Shown piece after piece: positions 6,915 through 16,828 of a stretch of DNA of 28,734 bases. Within the stretch, counting starts at the first letter, position 1, and the number at the start of each line of letters is the position of its first letter. This DNA comes from CAURNT01 sp963526495 (GTDB lineage Bacteria; Fusobacteriota; Fusobacteriia; Fusobacteriales; Leptotrichiaceae): positions 1 through 28,734 of the forward strand of contig CAURNT010000014.1 of assembly GCA_963526495.1 (NCBI GenBank), written 5' to 3'. Position numbers and translations under genes: made by a program. Under the pieces are notes generated by a model that saw only the letters and a program-made list of their open reading frames with translations, was not told where the DNA came from and searched no databases.

Positions 6915-8710
6915 TGAATGAAATTTTAAAAAGAAATGAAGTTGATAAATCTCAAACTTGGGATTTAACAAGTATTTTTATAAATGATGAGGCTTGGGAT
7001 AAAGAATTTGAAAAATTATCTAGTGAAATAGATGAAGTATTGAAATATAAAGATAATATGGTAGATAATATTGAAAATTTAAAAGCGACATTGAAATTAG
7101 ATGAGGAGTTATCTATAAGAATAAGCAAATTATATACATATGCTCATTTAAAAAGTGATGAAGATAGTACAAACTCTAAATATCAAGAATATAATAATAA
7201 AGCGTTAACACTTTATTCTAGATTTGCATCTAATTCTACATATCAAGAGATAAAATTATTAGAGCTTAGTAGGGAGAAAATAGATGAATATTTTAGTGAT
7301 GAAGAAATAAAACATTATAAATTTTATGTATTAAATTTATTAAATGAAAAAGAACATAAATTAAGTCAAAAAGAAGAAGAATTACTTGCTAATTTAATGG
7401 AAATAATGTCTGTACCTCATAAAACATTCTCTATGCTTAATGAAGCAGATTTAAAATTTGATGATATAGTAGATTCAAAAGGAACTGTTTTACCTTTAAA
7501 TCATGCTAGATATATATCATATTTAGAATCTAATGATAGAGTATTAAGAGAAAATGCTTTTAGAAGTATATATAAGTCTTACGCTAATTTTAAAAATACT
7601 TTTGCTTCAACTTTACATGGACAGGTTATAAACCATACAATAGGAGCAAAATTAAAAAAATATTCTAGTGCAAGAAATGCAGCTCTTTCAAATAATTATA
7701 TAGATGAAAATGTTTATGATGCCTTAGTTGAAGCTGTAAATTCAAGATTAGATTTATTACATAAGTATATGCAAATTAGAAAAAATATATTAAAATTAGA
7801 TGAAATGCATCAATATGATATACATACTTCATTAATAGAAGATGTTAAATTAACATTTATATTTGAAGAAGCAAAAGATATTATAATAGATGCATTAAGT
7901 GTAATGGGAGAAGAATATATAACTATATTAAAAAAAGCATTTGATGAAAGATGGATAGACTATGCTGAAAATGAAGGTAAGAGATCTGGGGCTTATTCAG
8001 GTGGAACTTATGGAACAAATCCATTTATACTAATAAGTTGGAGAGGAACGATAGATAATTTATTTACATTAGCTCATGAATTAGGACATAGTATGCATAG
8101 TTATTATACAAGAAATTACCAACCTCAAGTGTATGGTAATTATACAATATTCTTAGCAGAGGTTGCGAGTATAACTAATGAATTATTATTAAGTCATTAT
8201 TTAATGAAAAAATATTCAAATGATGATAAGGTTAAGGCATATATAGTAAATCATGATTTAGATAAAATTAAATCTACTTTATATAGACAAACTCAATTTG
8301 CTGAATTTGAAAACGAAATTCATAAATTGGTAGAACAAGGTGGAGCATTAACTGCTGATATTTTATCTAATCTATATTTTGATATTAATAAAAAATATTA
8401 TGGAGAATATATTACTTATGATGAAGAAATTAAATATGAATGGGCTAGAATTCCACATTTCTATTATAATTTCTATGTATATCAATATGCTACTGGAATA
8501 TCAGCTGCTTCTGCATTCGCTAAAAAAATATTAACAGAAGGTAGACCTGCAGTAGAAAAATATATTAATTATTTAAAATCTGGTTCTAGTGATTATTCTC
8601 TTGAAATATTAAAAAAAGCAGGAGTTGATATGAGTACTAATAAACCAGTACTTGATTGTTTAGATATATTTGAAAAACAATTACAAGAATTTGAAAAATT
8701 TGTTAAATAG
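6914..8710 (+). CDS. pepF: Oligoendopeptidase F (M3 family)
   Basis: Zinc endopeptidase that cuts medium-length peptides in the cytoplasm. At 598 residues it matches PepF. The zinc site is HELGH (388-392) with third ligand E416 in FLAEVASITNE. The N-terminal helical half and the late motif HFYYNFYVYQYATG (about 514-527) are characteristic. The start overlaps the dehydratase stop (TAATG, 6912-6916) and has AAAGGAAG upstream. It is last in the peptide-catabolism operon, before a strong hairpin. Confidence 0.94.
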   Translation: MNEILKRNEVDKSQTWDLTSIFINDEAWDKEFEKLSSEIDEVLKYKDNMVDNIENLKATLKLDEELSIRISKLYTYAHLKSDEDSTNSKYQEYNNKALTLYSRFASNSTYQEIKLLELSREKIDEYFSDEEIKHYKFYVLNLLNEKEHKLSQKEEELLANLMEIMSVPHKTFSMLNEADLKFDDIVDSKGTVLPLNHARYISYLESNDRVLRENAFRSIYKSYANFKNTFASTLHGQVINHTIGAKLKKYSSARNAALSNNYIDENVYDALVEAVNSRLDLLHKYMQIRKNILKLDEMHQYDIHTSLIEDVKLTFIFEEAKDIIIDALSVMGEEYITILKKAFDERWIDYAENEGKRSGAYSGGTYGTNPFILISWRGTIDNLFTLAHELGHSMHSYYTRNYQPQVYGNYTIFLAEVASITNELLLSHYLMKKYSNDDKVKAYIVNHDLDKIKSTLYRQTQFAEFENEIHKLVEQGGALTADILSNLYFDINKKYYGEYITYDEEIKYEWARIPHFYYNFYVYQYATGISAASAFAKKILTEGRPAVEKYINYLKSGSSDYSLEILKKAGVDMSTNKPVLDCLDIFEKQLQEFEKFVK

Positions 8711-8717
8711 ATAAATA

Positions 8718-8759
8718 AAAAATCTCATATTAGATAATAAATCTTGATATGAGATTTTT
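8718..8759. terminator. Bidirectional terminator between pepF and the convergent minus-strand pair
   Basis: A 13-bp perfect stem, 8718-8730 (AAAAATCTCATAT) with 8747-8759, and a 16-base loop. T-rich tracts follow on both strands, so it can end pepF transcripts and those from the minus strand. Confidence 0.8.
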
Positions 8760-8762
8760 ATT

Positions 8763-9233
8763 TTATTTTTCAGTTTTTATTTCTTCAACAATATTTTCTT
8801 CATTTTCTATATTGCTAATTTTTTTGTTTTTAAGATAATCATAAAGATTAATTAGTACCACTCCTGTATTTCCTAAATACATAATTAACCATCCCCATGA
8901 TAGTATTATTTTAGTATTTAGGAAATTTTTCCAAAATTCAAAACTTCCAGTAAAGTGTTTCATTTTATAATAAACATAAATTAATAAACTAGTTATTAGA
9001 ATAAATTCTAGAATTGATAAAGCTAGAGATATTTTTTTACTCCAATTATCTTTTATGTAAAAAGAATGTGCCCCTATTCCTAAAAGAACTAAAGTAACTA
9101 TTATAGATTTAAAACCTAAATTTATTAATGTGATGTATAACTTATTACTTTCAGTTAAATTTATTGAGATTATTGGACTAATAATACCAAGACAAAGTAA
9201 AACTGAAAATCCTTTTTTAATACGATTTAACAT
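8763..9233 (-). CDS. Uncharacterised four-helix membrane protein
   Basis: I do not recognise this 156-residue protein. Four hydrophobic segments are visible (about 9-26, 33-55, 68-90 and 107-128), with a short cytoplasm-like basic N-terminus and an acidic, lysine-rich C-terminal tail (about 134-156). The first segment could be a signal anchor. AAGGAG lies just before the ATG, inside the last codons of the phosphatase gene, and only one base separates the two genes, so they are cotranscribed. No motif links it to a function. Confidence 0.78.
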   Translation of the reverse strand: MLNRIKKGFSVLLCLGIISPIISINLTESNKLYITLINLGFKSIIVTLVLLGIGAHSFYIKDNWSKKISLALSILEFILITSLLIYVYYKMKHFTGSFEFWKNFLNTKIILSWGWLIMYLGNTGVVLINLYDYLKNKKISNIENEENIVEEIKTEK

Positions 9234-9234
9234 A

Positions 9235-9978
9235 TTATTTCTCCTTTATATCAATATATTTTACATTACCATCTAAAACATAAACCATATCTTTTCTTTC
9301 AACTACTATTTGAATTTTATTTTTCATTTCTTGATTTTCAAGTATTTTTTTAAATAATCTTTTAGCAGGATTAATAGCTACAGGAAAACCAACTTTAGTA
9401 AACATTCCATAATCACCAGTAGTATCACCATAAGCATATGATTTTTCAAGATCGATATCATATTTTTTAACAAAATCATTGATAGCATGAATTTTACTTT
9501 CACTATCCCACATAGGTTCTAGTTTACCGTTATAGTAACCATTTTTATCTTTATGGTATATTGTTCCAATATAGTCATGCGCACCTAATTTTTTTGCCAT
9601 TTTTTCAACTAGAAAAGAAGGTGAACCTGATATTATAATTACTAAATCGCCTTTTTCTATGTGTTCTTTTATTTTGTGTCTAGAGTAGGTATAAATTTTT
9701 TCAGATTTACGCTCGATGACTCTTGTTGCCACATAATCAATATCTTCACAGCTAATATTTTGCATATAACTAATATAGCTTTCAACTACTTCATCAAGAT
9801 AATCATCGTAAGATCCTCTTCGTTTTTCCCAATTTTCAAATTTATTTTTTACTCCTCCAACAAAACTTGTCTCTTCAAAAAAGCCAAATTTTATTAACAT
9901 TTTAAAGTGTTCAATTAATAATGAATTTCTAAAAATTGTACCATCAACATCAAAAAATGCAGCAATTTTCTTACTCAT
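9235..9978 (-). CDS. HAD-IB family phosphatase (SerB/CicA-like)
   Basis: Soluble hydrolase of 247 residues in HAD subfamily IB. Motif I is FDVDGT with nucleophile D10 and acid D12. Motif II is the serine in IIISGSP (about 114-120). Motif IV is YGDTTGDYGMF (about 181-191). A cap of about 90 residues lies between motifs I and II. Relatives include phosphoserine phosphatase and membrane-lipid or lyso-phosphatidate phosphatases; the substrate is not readable here. It is first of a two-gene minus-strand unit, with GGAGG before the start and a good promoter upstream. Pairing with a small membrane protein hints at an envelope role, but this is speculation. Confidence 0.85.
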   Translation of the reverse strand: MSKKIAAFFDVDGTIFRNSLLIEHFKMLIKFGFFEETSFVGGVKNKFENWEKRRGSYDDYLDEVVESYISYMQNISCEDIDYVATRVIERKSEKIYTYSRHKIKEHIEKGDLVIIISGSPSFLVEKMAKKLGAHDYIGTIYHKDKNGYYNGKLEPMWDSESKIHAINDFVKKYDIDLEKSYAYGDTTGDYGMFTKVGFPVAINPAKRLFKKILENQEMKNKIQIVVERKDMVYVLDGNVKYIDIKEK

Positions 9979-10003
9979 ATTTTACCTCCAATGTCTTTTT
10001 AAA

Positions 10004-10032
10004 ATTATATCATATATTAATTGTTTAAGCAA
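10004..10032 (-). promoter_or_regulatory. Promoter of the HAD phosphatase unit (divergent from rel)
   Basis: On the minus strand, -35 TTGCTT (10027-10032), 17-base spacer and a consensus -10 TATAAT (10004-10009), about 25 bases before the start codon. The 118-base gap to rel must also hold the rel promoter; candidates there (TTGTAG 10035-10040 with TATGAT 10056-10061, a short 15-base spacer) are not convincing. Confidence 0.7.
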
Positions 10033-10096
10033 ATTTGTAGAAAAATTTTACAAAATATGATAAAATTAAAATATTAAGTTTTTTGGAGAGATAATT

Positions 10097-12271
10097 ATGG
10101 AAAATACGGATAGTAGGATAATTTTTGATAAAATAAAAGAGTGTATAGTAAATAATCATAAAGAATTAGACATTAAAAGAATAGAAGATGCATATATATT
10201 GGCTCAGGAGTCTCATAAGGGTCAACTAAGAAAAAGTGGAGAGGAATATATTATTCATCCATTAGAAGTTGCAGAAATTCTACTTAATTTAAGAATGGAT
10301 ACAGATACTATAGTTGCAGGAATACTTCACGATGTTGTTGAAGATACTATGATTACTTTATCAGATATAGAGTATATTTTTGGGAAAGATGTATCTAATT
10401 TAATAGATGGTGTTACTAAATTAAAAAATTTACCTAGAAAACAAGGAAAGCAGATAGAAAATATTAGAAAAATGGTAGTTGCTATGTCAGAAGATGTTAG
10501 AGTAGTTATCATCAAACTTGCAGATAGGTTACATAATATGCGTACTTTGAAATTCCAATCACCAGAAAAACAAATAGAAAAATCTCGTGAAACAATGGAT
10601 ATATATGCTCCAATTGCTCATAGAATAGGTATGGGAAAAATTAAATCAGAACTTGAAGATTTGGCTTTTTACTATATTAATCCAGAAGGGTATAATGAGA
10701 TAAAAAATTTAGTAAATATAAAAAAAGAAGAAAGAAATAACTATATTGAAAAAATAATAAAGATAATAAAAGAAGAAATTGATAAAAGTGATGTAGAAGC
10801 TAAAGTTAATGGAAGATCTAAACATCTATACAGTATATATAGAAAAATGAAGGAGAAAAATAAAGATTTTGGCGATCTTATGGATTTAACAGCTATAAGG
10901 ATAATAACGCATAAAGAAGTTGATTGTTATACTGTTTTAGGAATAGCTCATTCTATATTTAAACCTGTATCAGGAAGATTTAAAGACTATATAGCTGCCC
11001 CTAAGCCTAATGGTTACCAATCTATACATACAACTGTTGTTGGACCAGATAATCAGATAGTTGAAATACAAATTAGAACAGAACAAATGCATCAAATAGC
11101 AGAAGAAGGAGTTGCAGCTCACTGGAAGTATAAAGAAAAAAAATCTAAAGATAAAAATGAAGCATATTATGCTTCTGTTAAGAAAATAATAGAGTCTAAT
11201 ATTAATGATACGTTTGCTAAAGAAGTAACAGTTGAAATACTTAAGAAGACTATATTTGTATTTACTCCTAAAGGAGATGTAGTAGAACTTCAAGAAGGGT
11301 CAACTGTACTTGATTTTGCTTTCCAAGTTCATACTCAAATAGGTTATAGAACTATTGGTGCTAAAATTAATGATAGAATAGTAACTTTAGATCATGTTAT
11401 ACATAATGGAGATAAAGTTGAAATTTTAACTTCAAAAACTGCTAAAGGACCAGGTAGTGATTGGATAAATATAGTAACAAGTCCAAGTAGTAAATCAAAA
11501 ATAAAAAAATGGTTTAAAGATAAAGAATTTGAAGAAAAATCTAAGATTGGTGAAGACTTAGTAATAGAAGCTTTTTCAAAAATTGGAATAAAATTTAAAG
11601 ATATAGAAGAAGATGAAAAAATTCTTTTATATATGAAGAAGTATAATATAAGTAATATAGAACAACTTTATTATAAATTTGCTAATAATGAATTAGTTTT
11701 AGAAAATTTAGTTTCTAAATTTGAAGATAAAGAGAAGAAAACTGAAATTTATGAAAAAATAGAAGAAGAAACAGCAAAAACTAATAGTCAAATGTCTAAA
11801 AAAGACAGTTTGGGAGTTAAAGTTACAGGTTCAGATAATACTTTATTTACTTTTGCAAAATGTTGTTCACCGTTACCAGGGGATGATATAAAAGGATTTG
11901 TTACGAGAGGTAGAGGTATAGTTATACATAGAAATGATTGTATGAATATATTAAATTCTCTTAAAAATGAGCCAGAAAGAGAAATTGAAGTAATATGGGA
12001 TGAAAAATTAATTAAGGAATCAAATACTAAATATCAAGCCAACTTTACTGTTAAAACTCTAGGTAGAGAGGGAATATTGATGGATATTATAAGAATAATG
12101 ACTGAATATAAAATTAATTTAGTTGGTGTAAATACTAATGTAACTAAAGAGAATGGTAAAGAGGTAGGTCATATTCACTTTAATGTTCTTATAAAAGATA
12201 AAAAATATTTAGAAAAGTTATTTAAACATTTAAATTCTATGCCAGAAATTACGGGTATACTTAGAAAATAG
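10097..12271 (+). CDS. rel: Bifunctional (p)ppGpp synthetase/hydrolase Rel
   Basis: Makes and degrades the alarmone (p)ppGpp in response to starvation. The 724-residue protein has the complete long RSH architecture. An HD hydrolase domain has H54, HDVVED (H78, D79, E82, D83) and D143, so hydrolysis should be active. The synthetase domain (about 230-350) has YQSIHTTVVGP and E323 in VEIQIRT. A TGS domain (about 384-445), a helical region, the conserved-cysteine segment FAKCCSPLPGD (about 590-600) and a C-terminal ACT domain (about 648-724) follow. It opens a nine-gene run, with GGAGAG before the ATG. No second RSH gene lies in the window. Confidence 0.96.
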   Translation: MENTDSRIIFDKIKECIVNNHKELDIKRIEDAYILAQESHKGQLRKSGEEYIIHPLEVAEILLNLRMDTDTIVAGILHDVVEDTMITLSDIEYIFGKDVSNLIDGVTKLKNLPRKQGKQIENIRKMVVAMSEDVRVVIIKLADRLHNMRTLKFQSPEKQIEKSRETMDIYAPIAHRIGMGKIKSELEDLAFYYINPEGYNEIKNLVNIKKEERNNYIEKIIKIIKEEIDKSDVEAKVNGRSKHLYSIYRKMKEKNKDFGDLMDLTAIRIITHKEVDCYTVLGIAHSIFKPVSGRFKDYIAAPKPNGYQSIHTTVVGPDNQIVEIQIRTEQMHQIAEEGVAAHWKYKEKKSKDKNEAYYASVKKIIESNINDTFAKEVTVEILKKTIFVFTPKGDVVELQEGSTVLDFAFQVHTQIGYRTIGAKINDRIVTLDHVIHNGDKVEILTSKTAKGPGSDWINIVTSPSSKSKIKKWFKDKEFEEKSKIGEDLVIEAFSKIGIKFKDIEEDEKILLYMKKYNISNIEQLYYKFANNELVLENLVSKFEDKEKKTEIYEKIEEETAKTNSQMSKKDSLGVKVTGSDNTLFTFAKCCSPLPGDDIKGFVTRGRGIVIHRNDCMNILNSLKNEPEREIEVIWDEKLIKESNTKYQANFTVKTLGREGILMDIIRIMTEYKINLVGVNTNVTKENGKEVGHIHFNVLIKDKKYLEKLFKHLNSMPEITGILRK

Positions 12272-12282
12272 AAAGGATAATA

Positions 12283-13440
12283 ATGGAAAAACCAATTAAA
12301 TATATTAAAATTGCTCAAGATGGAAGAGCTCGTGCAGGTATAATAAAAACACCACATGGTGAAATACATACCCCGGTATTTATGCCTGTTGGAACACAAG
12401 CAACAGTTAAAACTTTAACTCCAGAAGATTTAGAAGAAATAGGGGCTGAGATTATATTAGGAAATACTTATCATTTATATTTAAGACCAGGAGATGATTT
12501 GGTTGCCAAATTTGGTCATTTACATGGATTTATGAATTGGAAACATTCTATACTTACAGATAGTGGAGGATTTCAAATATTTTCTCTTGGAGATTTAAGA
12601 AAGATAAAGGAAGAAGGAGCTTATTTTAGATCTCATCATGATGGATCAAAACATTTTATATCTCCTGAAAAATCTATAGAAATACAAAATAACTTAGGGT
12701 CAGATATAATGATGGTGCTAGATGAATGTCCTCATGGGTTATCTACAAGAGAATACTTAATACCATCTATAGATAGAACAACACGTTGGGCAAAAAGATG
12801 TATAGAGGCAAATAAAAATCCAGAAAAACAAGGATTATTTGCTATAGTTCAAGGTGGAATATATGAAGATTTAAGAGATAGATCTCTTGAAGGACTTATG
12901 GAGTACAATGATGATTTTTCTGGATTTGCTATAGGTGGTCTTGCAGTAGGTGAACCAAGTGAGGATATGTATAGAATTTTAGATTATATAACACCTAAAT
13001 TGCCAGAAGATAAACCAAGATATCTTATGGGAGTAGGTGAACCTTTAGATATGCTAGAAGCTATAGAAAATGGTGTAGATATGATGGATTGTGTTCATCC
13101 TTCAAGAATAGGTAGACACGGGACAGTATTTACTAAATATGGAAGACTTGTCATAAAAAATAAAGAGTATGAATTAGATGATAGGCCTTTAGATGTAGCA
13201 GATAATTATGTATGTAGAAATTATACTAGAGCATACATACGTCATTTGTTTAAAGCAAATGAAATGTTGGGACAAAGATTAGCTACATATCATAATATAT
13301 GGTTTTTAATTAATCTTATGAAAGAAGCAAGAAAAGCTATTGAAGAAGGAAGATTTAAAGAATTTAAAGAAGAATTTATTAGAAACTATACACAAGGTAA
13401 GAATTCAGATTGGATTAAGCCTAAGAAAATAGGGGAGTAG
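12283..13440 (+). CDS. tgt: tRNA-guanine transglycosylase with an incomplete zinc site
   Basis: Exchanges guanine-34 for the queuosine precursor preQ1 in GUN-anticodon tRNAs. The 385-residue length is normal. The general acid/base D93 (TDSGGFQ), GGLAVGE and the nucleophile D269 (MDCVHPSR) are present. The C-terminal zinc motif, usually CxCxxC plus a His 26 residues later, reads A306-D-N308-Y-V-C311, followed by H337 in TYHN. Thus two of the four ligands (E. coli C302 and C304) are Ala and Asn, while the third Cys and the His are kept at exact spacing. The enzyme is otherwise intact, so it may bind metal differently or not at all. It lies 11 bases after rel. Confidence 0.9.
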   Translation: MEKPIKYIKIAQDGRARAGIIKTPHGEIHTPVFMPVGTQATVKTLTPEDLEEIGAEIILGNTYHLYLRPGDDLVAKFGHLHGFMNWKHSILTDSGGFQIFSLGDLRKIKEEGAYFRSHHDGSKHFISPEKSIEIQNNLGSDIMMVLDECPHGLSTREYLIPSIDRTTRWAKRCIEANKNPEKQGLFAIVQGGIYEDLRDRSLEGLMEYNDDFSGFAIGGLAVGEPSEDMYRILDYITPKLPEDKPRYLMGVGEPLDMLEAIENGVDMMDCVHPSRIGRHGTVFTKYGRLVIKNKEYELDDRPLDVADNYVCRNYTRAYIRHLFKANEMLGQRLATYHNIWFLINLMKEARKAIEEGRFKEFKEEFIRNYTQGKNSDWIKPKKIGE

Positions 13441-13442
13441 TT

Positions 13443-14621
13443 ATGATAGATATAAATAAAATAGATGCTATTGGTCTTGGTTATGGAGAGTTAGCACTTA
13501 AGGGTAAAAATAGAGGTACATTTGAAAATAATATAAAAAATAGAATATTAAATAAGATAAAAAAATATGATGCAGAATTAGTAAATGATATGTCAAAACT
13601 ATATATTTATTTAGATAATAATGCAAAAGAAATATTAGAAGAGATAAAAAAAGTATTTGGTATAAATAATATTAATTTATCAGTTAAGTGTGAAACTAAT
13701 GAAAAAGATATAAAAAATAAGATTTTGGAAGTAGCAAATGATGTATATGAAAAAGGCGCAAGAACTTTTAAAGTAGAAGTTAATAGAGGGAATAAAAAAT
13801 TTGAAAAAAATTCAATGGAATTTGCAAAAGATTTAGGAGCTCATATATTAATAAATTCAAAATTTGAAAAAGTTTCTATGAGAGAACCTGATGTTTTATT
13901 TAGTTTAGATATACGTGAAAAAACATATATATATACAGAAAAAATACAAACTTATGGTGGACTTCCTTTAGGTAGTGCAGGTAGAGGACTTGTTTTAATA
14001 TCAGGGGGTATAGATTCTCCTGTGGCATCGTTTATGATGTGTAAAAGAGGACTTAAATTAGATTTTGTAACATTTCATTCTTTTCCTTTTACATCAGAAA
14101 AGGCTTTGATAAAGATAGAAGAATTAGTTAAAATATTAAGTGAATATAATTTAAAAGCTAATTTTTATTCTATGAATATATTAAAAATACAACAAGAAAT
14201 AAATGCAAAGACTGATAAATCTTATGCAACGATATTAACAAGACGTGCTATGATGAGACTTGCACAAAAAATTGCAAAAAATTATGGTTTAAATGCGTTA
14301 GTTACTGGTGAAAGTTTAGGACAAGTTGCCTCTCAAACTTTAGAAGGATTAAATGCAACTAATGATGTAGTTGAAGATTTGGTAGTATTTAGACCATTGA
14401 TAGGTATGGATAAATTAGAAATTATAGAAATTGCAAGAGAAATAGGAACTTATGAAAAATCTATTGAACCACACGATGATTCTTGTGCAATGTTTGCGCC
14501 ACGTCATCCAAATACTAAACCCAAAAAAGAAAATGTAGAATTAGAAGAAGTAAAGATAGAAAATTATTTTGATATTTTAGAAGAAATATATAAAGAGAAA
14601 AAAGTAGTGGTAGTTAAGTAA
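13443..14621 (+). CDS. thiI: tRNA 4-thiouridine synthetase ThiI
   Basis: Adenylates U8 of tRNA and transfers sulfur to give 4-thiouridine; in some bacteria it also supports thiamine synthesis. The 392-residue protein has the N-terminal ferredoxin-like part and THUMP domain (to about 165), then a PP-loop pyrophosphatase domain with SGGIDSP (187-193) and C348 in DDSCAMFAPRHP, the counterpart of E. coli C344. The rhodanese extension of E. coli ThiI is absent, as in Bacillus ThiI, so sulfur should come straight from a cysteine desulfurase encoded elsewhere. GGGGAG precedes ATG 13443, two bases after the tgt stop. Confidence 0.93.
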   Translation: MIDINKIDAIGLGYGELALKGKNRGTFENNIKNRILNKIKKYDAELVNDMSKLYIYLDNNAKEILEEIKKVFGINNINLSVKCETNEKDIKNKILEVANDVYEKGARTFKVEVNRGNKKFEKNSMEFAKDLGAHILINSKFEKVSMREPDVLFSLDIREKTYIYTEKIQTYGGLPLGSAGRGLVLISGGIDSPVASFMMCKRGLKLDFVTFHSFPFTSEKALIKIEELVKILSEYNLKANFYSMNILKIQQEINAKTDKSYATILTRRAMMRLAQKIAKNYGLNALVTGESLGQVASQTLEGLNATNDVVEDLVVFRPLIGMDKLEIIEIAREIGTYEKSIEPHDDSCAMFAPRHPNTKPKKENVELEEVKIENYFDILEEIYKEKKVVVVK

Positions 14622-14622
14622 T

Positions 14623-15864
14623 ATGGATTATAAAGAAAAATTAAATAAATATTATAATTCTTTCTATAACTTTGCTAAAATATTCTATAAAAACTTTTTA
14701 TCTTCTGATATATCACTATTAGCTTCTAATTTAACATATATGATGATATTGACTATATTTCCTTTTTTTGCAATAGTAATAGGAGTTTCTAAAGGATTTG
14801 GATTAGATGAAATTTTAATTTCAGAATTAACAAAATTTGTTCCACAAGATGAAGTTAGAATAAACTATGTCTTAAACGTAATAAATAACCTTATAGTTTC
14901 AGCTAAAGGTGGTGTATTAACAGGATTGGGTATAATAATACTTGTTTATTCAGTAATAAGTATGTTTGACCTTTTAGAAAAAACTTTTAATAATATATGG
15001 AATGTAAAGGATAAAAGAAAGTATAGTACTAAGATAATAAGTTATGTTGCAATCACATTTATAGCTCCTATATTTTTGTTATTAATTATAGGTTCAAGTT
15101 CAGTTATAGTTGACGTAGTGAGCAAATATTTAGGAAATATTGCAATATTAACTTTAATATTTGTTAGACTGATAAATATAACATTAATACTTTTAGTATT
15201 GTTAGCTCTTTTTTTATTAGTTCCTAATAAAAGAGTTCAATTAATTCCTGCTTTTATAGGAAGTTTATTTACACTTATAGGTATCTATGTAATTTATGTT
15301 ATATATTCTATACTTCAAACTTCAATTAATAGATATAATATAATATACGGGTCACTTGCCTTTGTTCCTATATTCTTAATTTGGATAAAATATATATGGA
15401 CAGTTATATTAATAGGAGCTCAAATAACATATAGTATACAAACATCTAAGGAATTTGTAGAAGAAAAATATATTTTATCAGTTAATGAAACTAAAAAGTT
15501 AGGATTATATTTACTTTATATAGTTATAGAAAATTTTGAAAATATGGGAGATCCTTTTACTATAAACGATTTAAAGAATGAATCTGGACTTCCAAAGTCT
15601 ATAATTAAAGAAGGTATAAGAACATTGCAAGATATATATTTGTTGAATGAATTTTTTGATTCTAAAACGAATCAAAGTTTTTATCAAGTTAATAAAAATC
15701 CTAATGCAATAACAATTAAACTATATAATGATTTAGTTGAGAAATCTGATGTATCTTCAGATATAATACTTGAAAAAATTACTGAAGATAAAAAAGAAAA
15801 ATATTTAAGAATATCAAAAGAAATTGATTTTAAAAATATAGAGCTTATTAAGGAGATAAAATGA
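14623..15864 (+). CDS. yihY: YihY/BrkB-family inner membrane protein
   Basis: Integral membrane protein of 413 residues with about six membrane segments (first near 33-57, the last near 245-270). The family signature is visible in LLASNLTYMMILTIFPF and in FNNIWNVKDKRK after the second segment. The C-terminal part (about 285-413) is soluble and charged, with a winged-helix-like stretch (FTINDLKNESGLPKSIIKEG), as in many YihY homologues. The family was once called RNase BN in error; its role is unknown, with transport or lipid-related proposals. It starts one base after thiI and overlaps rmuC by four bases (ATGA). Confidence 0.88.
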   Translation: MDYKEKLNKYYNSFYNFAKIFYKNFLSSDISLLASNLTYMMILTIFPFFAIVIGVSKGFGLDEILISELTKFVPQDEVRINYVLNVINNLIVSAKGGVLTGLGIIILVYSVISMFDLLEKTFNNIWNVKDKRKYSTKIISYVAITFIAPIFLLLIIGSSSVIVDVVSKYLGNIAILTLIFVRLINITLILLVLLALFLLVPNKRVQLIPAFIGSLFTLIGIYVIYVIYSILQTSINRYNIIYGSLAFVPIFLIWIKYIWTVILIGAQITYSIQTSKEFVEEKYILSVNETKKLGLYLLYIVIENFENMGDPFTINDLKNESGLPKSIIKEGIRTLQDIYLLNEFFDSKTNQSFYQVNKNPNAITIKLYNDLVEKSDVSSDIILEKITEDKKEKYLRISKEIDFKNIELIKEIK

Positions 15865-16814
15865 TATATATAGTAATTATTTTACTAATAGTTTTGATAT
15901 TTCTTATAATTTATTTAATATTGAATAATAAAAAAGATAATTTTGATAAATTTAAATATGAAATATTTGAAATAATAGAAAATAGGAATTCTAAAAATAA
16001 TGATAATATTAGTAAAAATTTTATAGATATAAAAGATAATATAAATAATATGAATAATACTAATTATGAAAATATTATAAAAAAAATATCAGATATATCA
16101 AATAGTCAAAAGAGTTTAGAAACTGTAACTCAAGAAATAGTTAAATTTCAAAATATATTGAATGATAAAAAATCAAGAGGTAGATTTGGTGAAATTAGAT
16201 TAGAAGAAGTTCTTGAAAATATTTATGGAGATAGTAAAATATTTGAAAGACAGTATAAAATGACTAATGGTAAGATAGCTGATACTATTATAAAATTAAG
16301 TGATAAAATAGTTGCTATAGATTCTAAATTTCCGTTAGAAGCATATATTAAATATGAAGAAGATAGCAGTTCTAACAATAGAAGTGAATTTGCTAAAAGT
16401 ATAAAAAAACATATAGATGATATTTCTAGTAAATACATTATAGAAGGTGAAACTTTAAATCAAGCTATAATGTTTTTGCCGAGTGAGTCTATATATTTAG
16501 AAATATATAAAAATTTTGAAGATATAATATATTATGGATATAAAAATCATGTTTGGATAACTTCTCAAACGAATTTATTGATATATATTTCAACGTTAGT
16601 ATATGCAAATCTTGAGTTTGAAAAAACTAAGGAATCTGAAAATATATTAAATAAATTAATAGCTTTTTCTGAAGAATTTACTAGATATAAACAAAGATGG
16701 TCAAATTTAGAAAAGGATTTTGAAAAGCTAGAAAAAGATTTTAGAGAATTAAATATAACAGCAAATAAAATAAGTAACAAATTTGATGATATTAATAATT
16801 TAAAAAATAGATAG
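15861..16814 (+). CDS. rmuC: RmuC-family protein
   Basis: The 317-residue product has an N-terminal membrane anchor (about 1-22), a helical coiled-coil-like region (about 25-100), the RmuC core with GRFGEIRLEEVLENIYG (about 113-129) and the nuclease-like motif IVAIDSKFPLEAY (about 150-162), and a C-terminal coiled coil rich in Lys/Glu. RmuC limits DNA inversion at short inverted repeats in E. coli and is related to restriction-type nuclease folds. AAGGAG precedes the ATG; the start overlaps the yihY stop. It is shorter than E. coli RmuC, mainly in the coiled coils. Confidence 0.87.
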   Translation: MIYIVIILLIVLIFLIIYLILNNKKDNFDKFKYEIFEIIENRNSKNNDNISKNFIDIKDNINNMNNTNYENIIKKISDISNSQKSLETVTQEIVKFQNILNDKKSRGRFGEIRLEEVLENIYGDSKIFERQYKMTNGKIADTIIKLSDKIVAIDSKFPLEAYIKYEEDSSSNNRSEFAKSIKKHIDDISSKYIIEGETLNQAIMFLPSESIYLEIYKNFEDIIYYGYKNHVWITSQTNLLIYISTLVYANLEFEKTKESENILNKLIAFSEEFTRYKQRWSNLEKDFEKLEKDFRELNITANKISNKFDDINNLKNR

Positions 16815-16828
16815 GATAGGAGAGAAAA

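Noticed and set aside
13443..14621. ThiI lacking the rhodanese domain, as a truncation
   Set aside because: The short form is normal in many bacteria such as Bacillus; the PP-loop and C348 are present and the end is clean.
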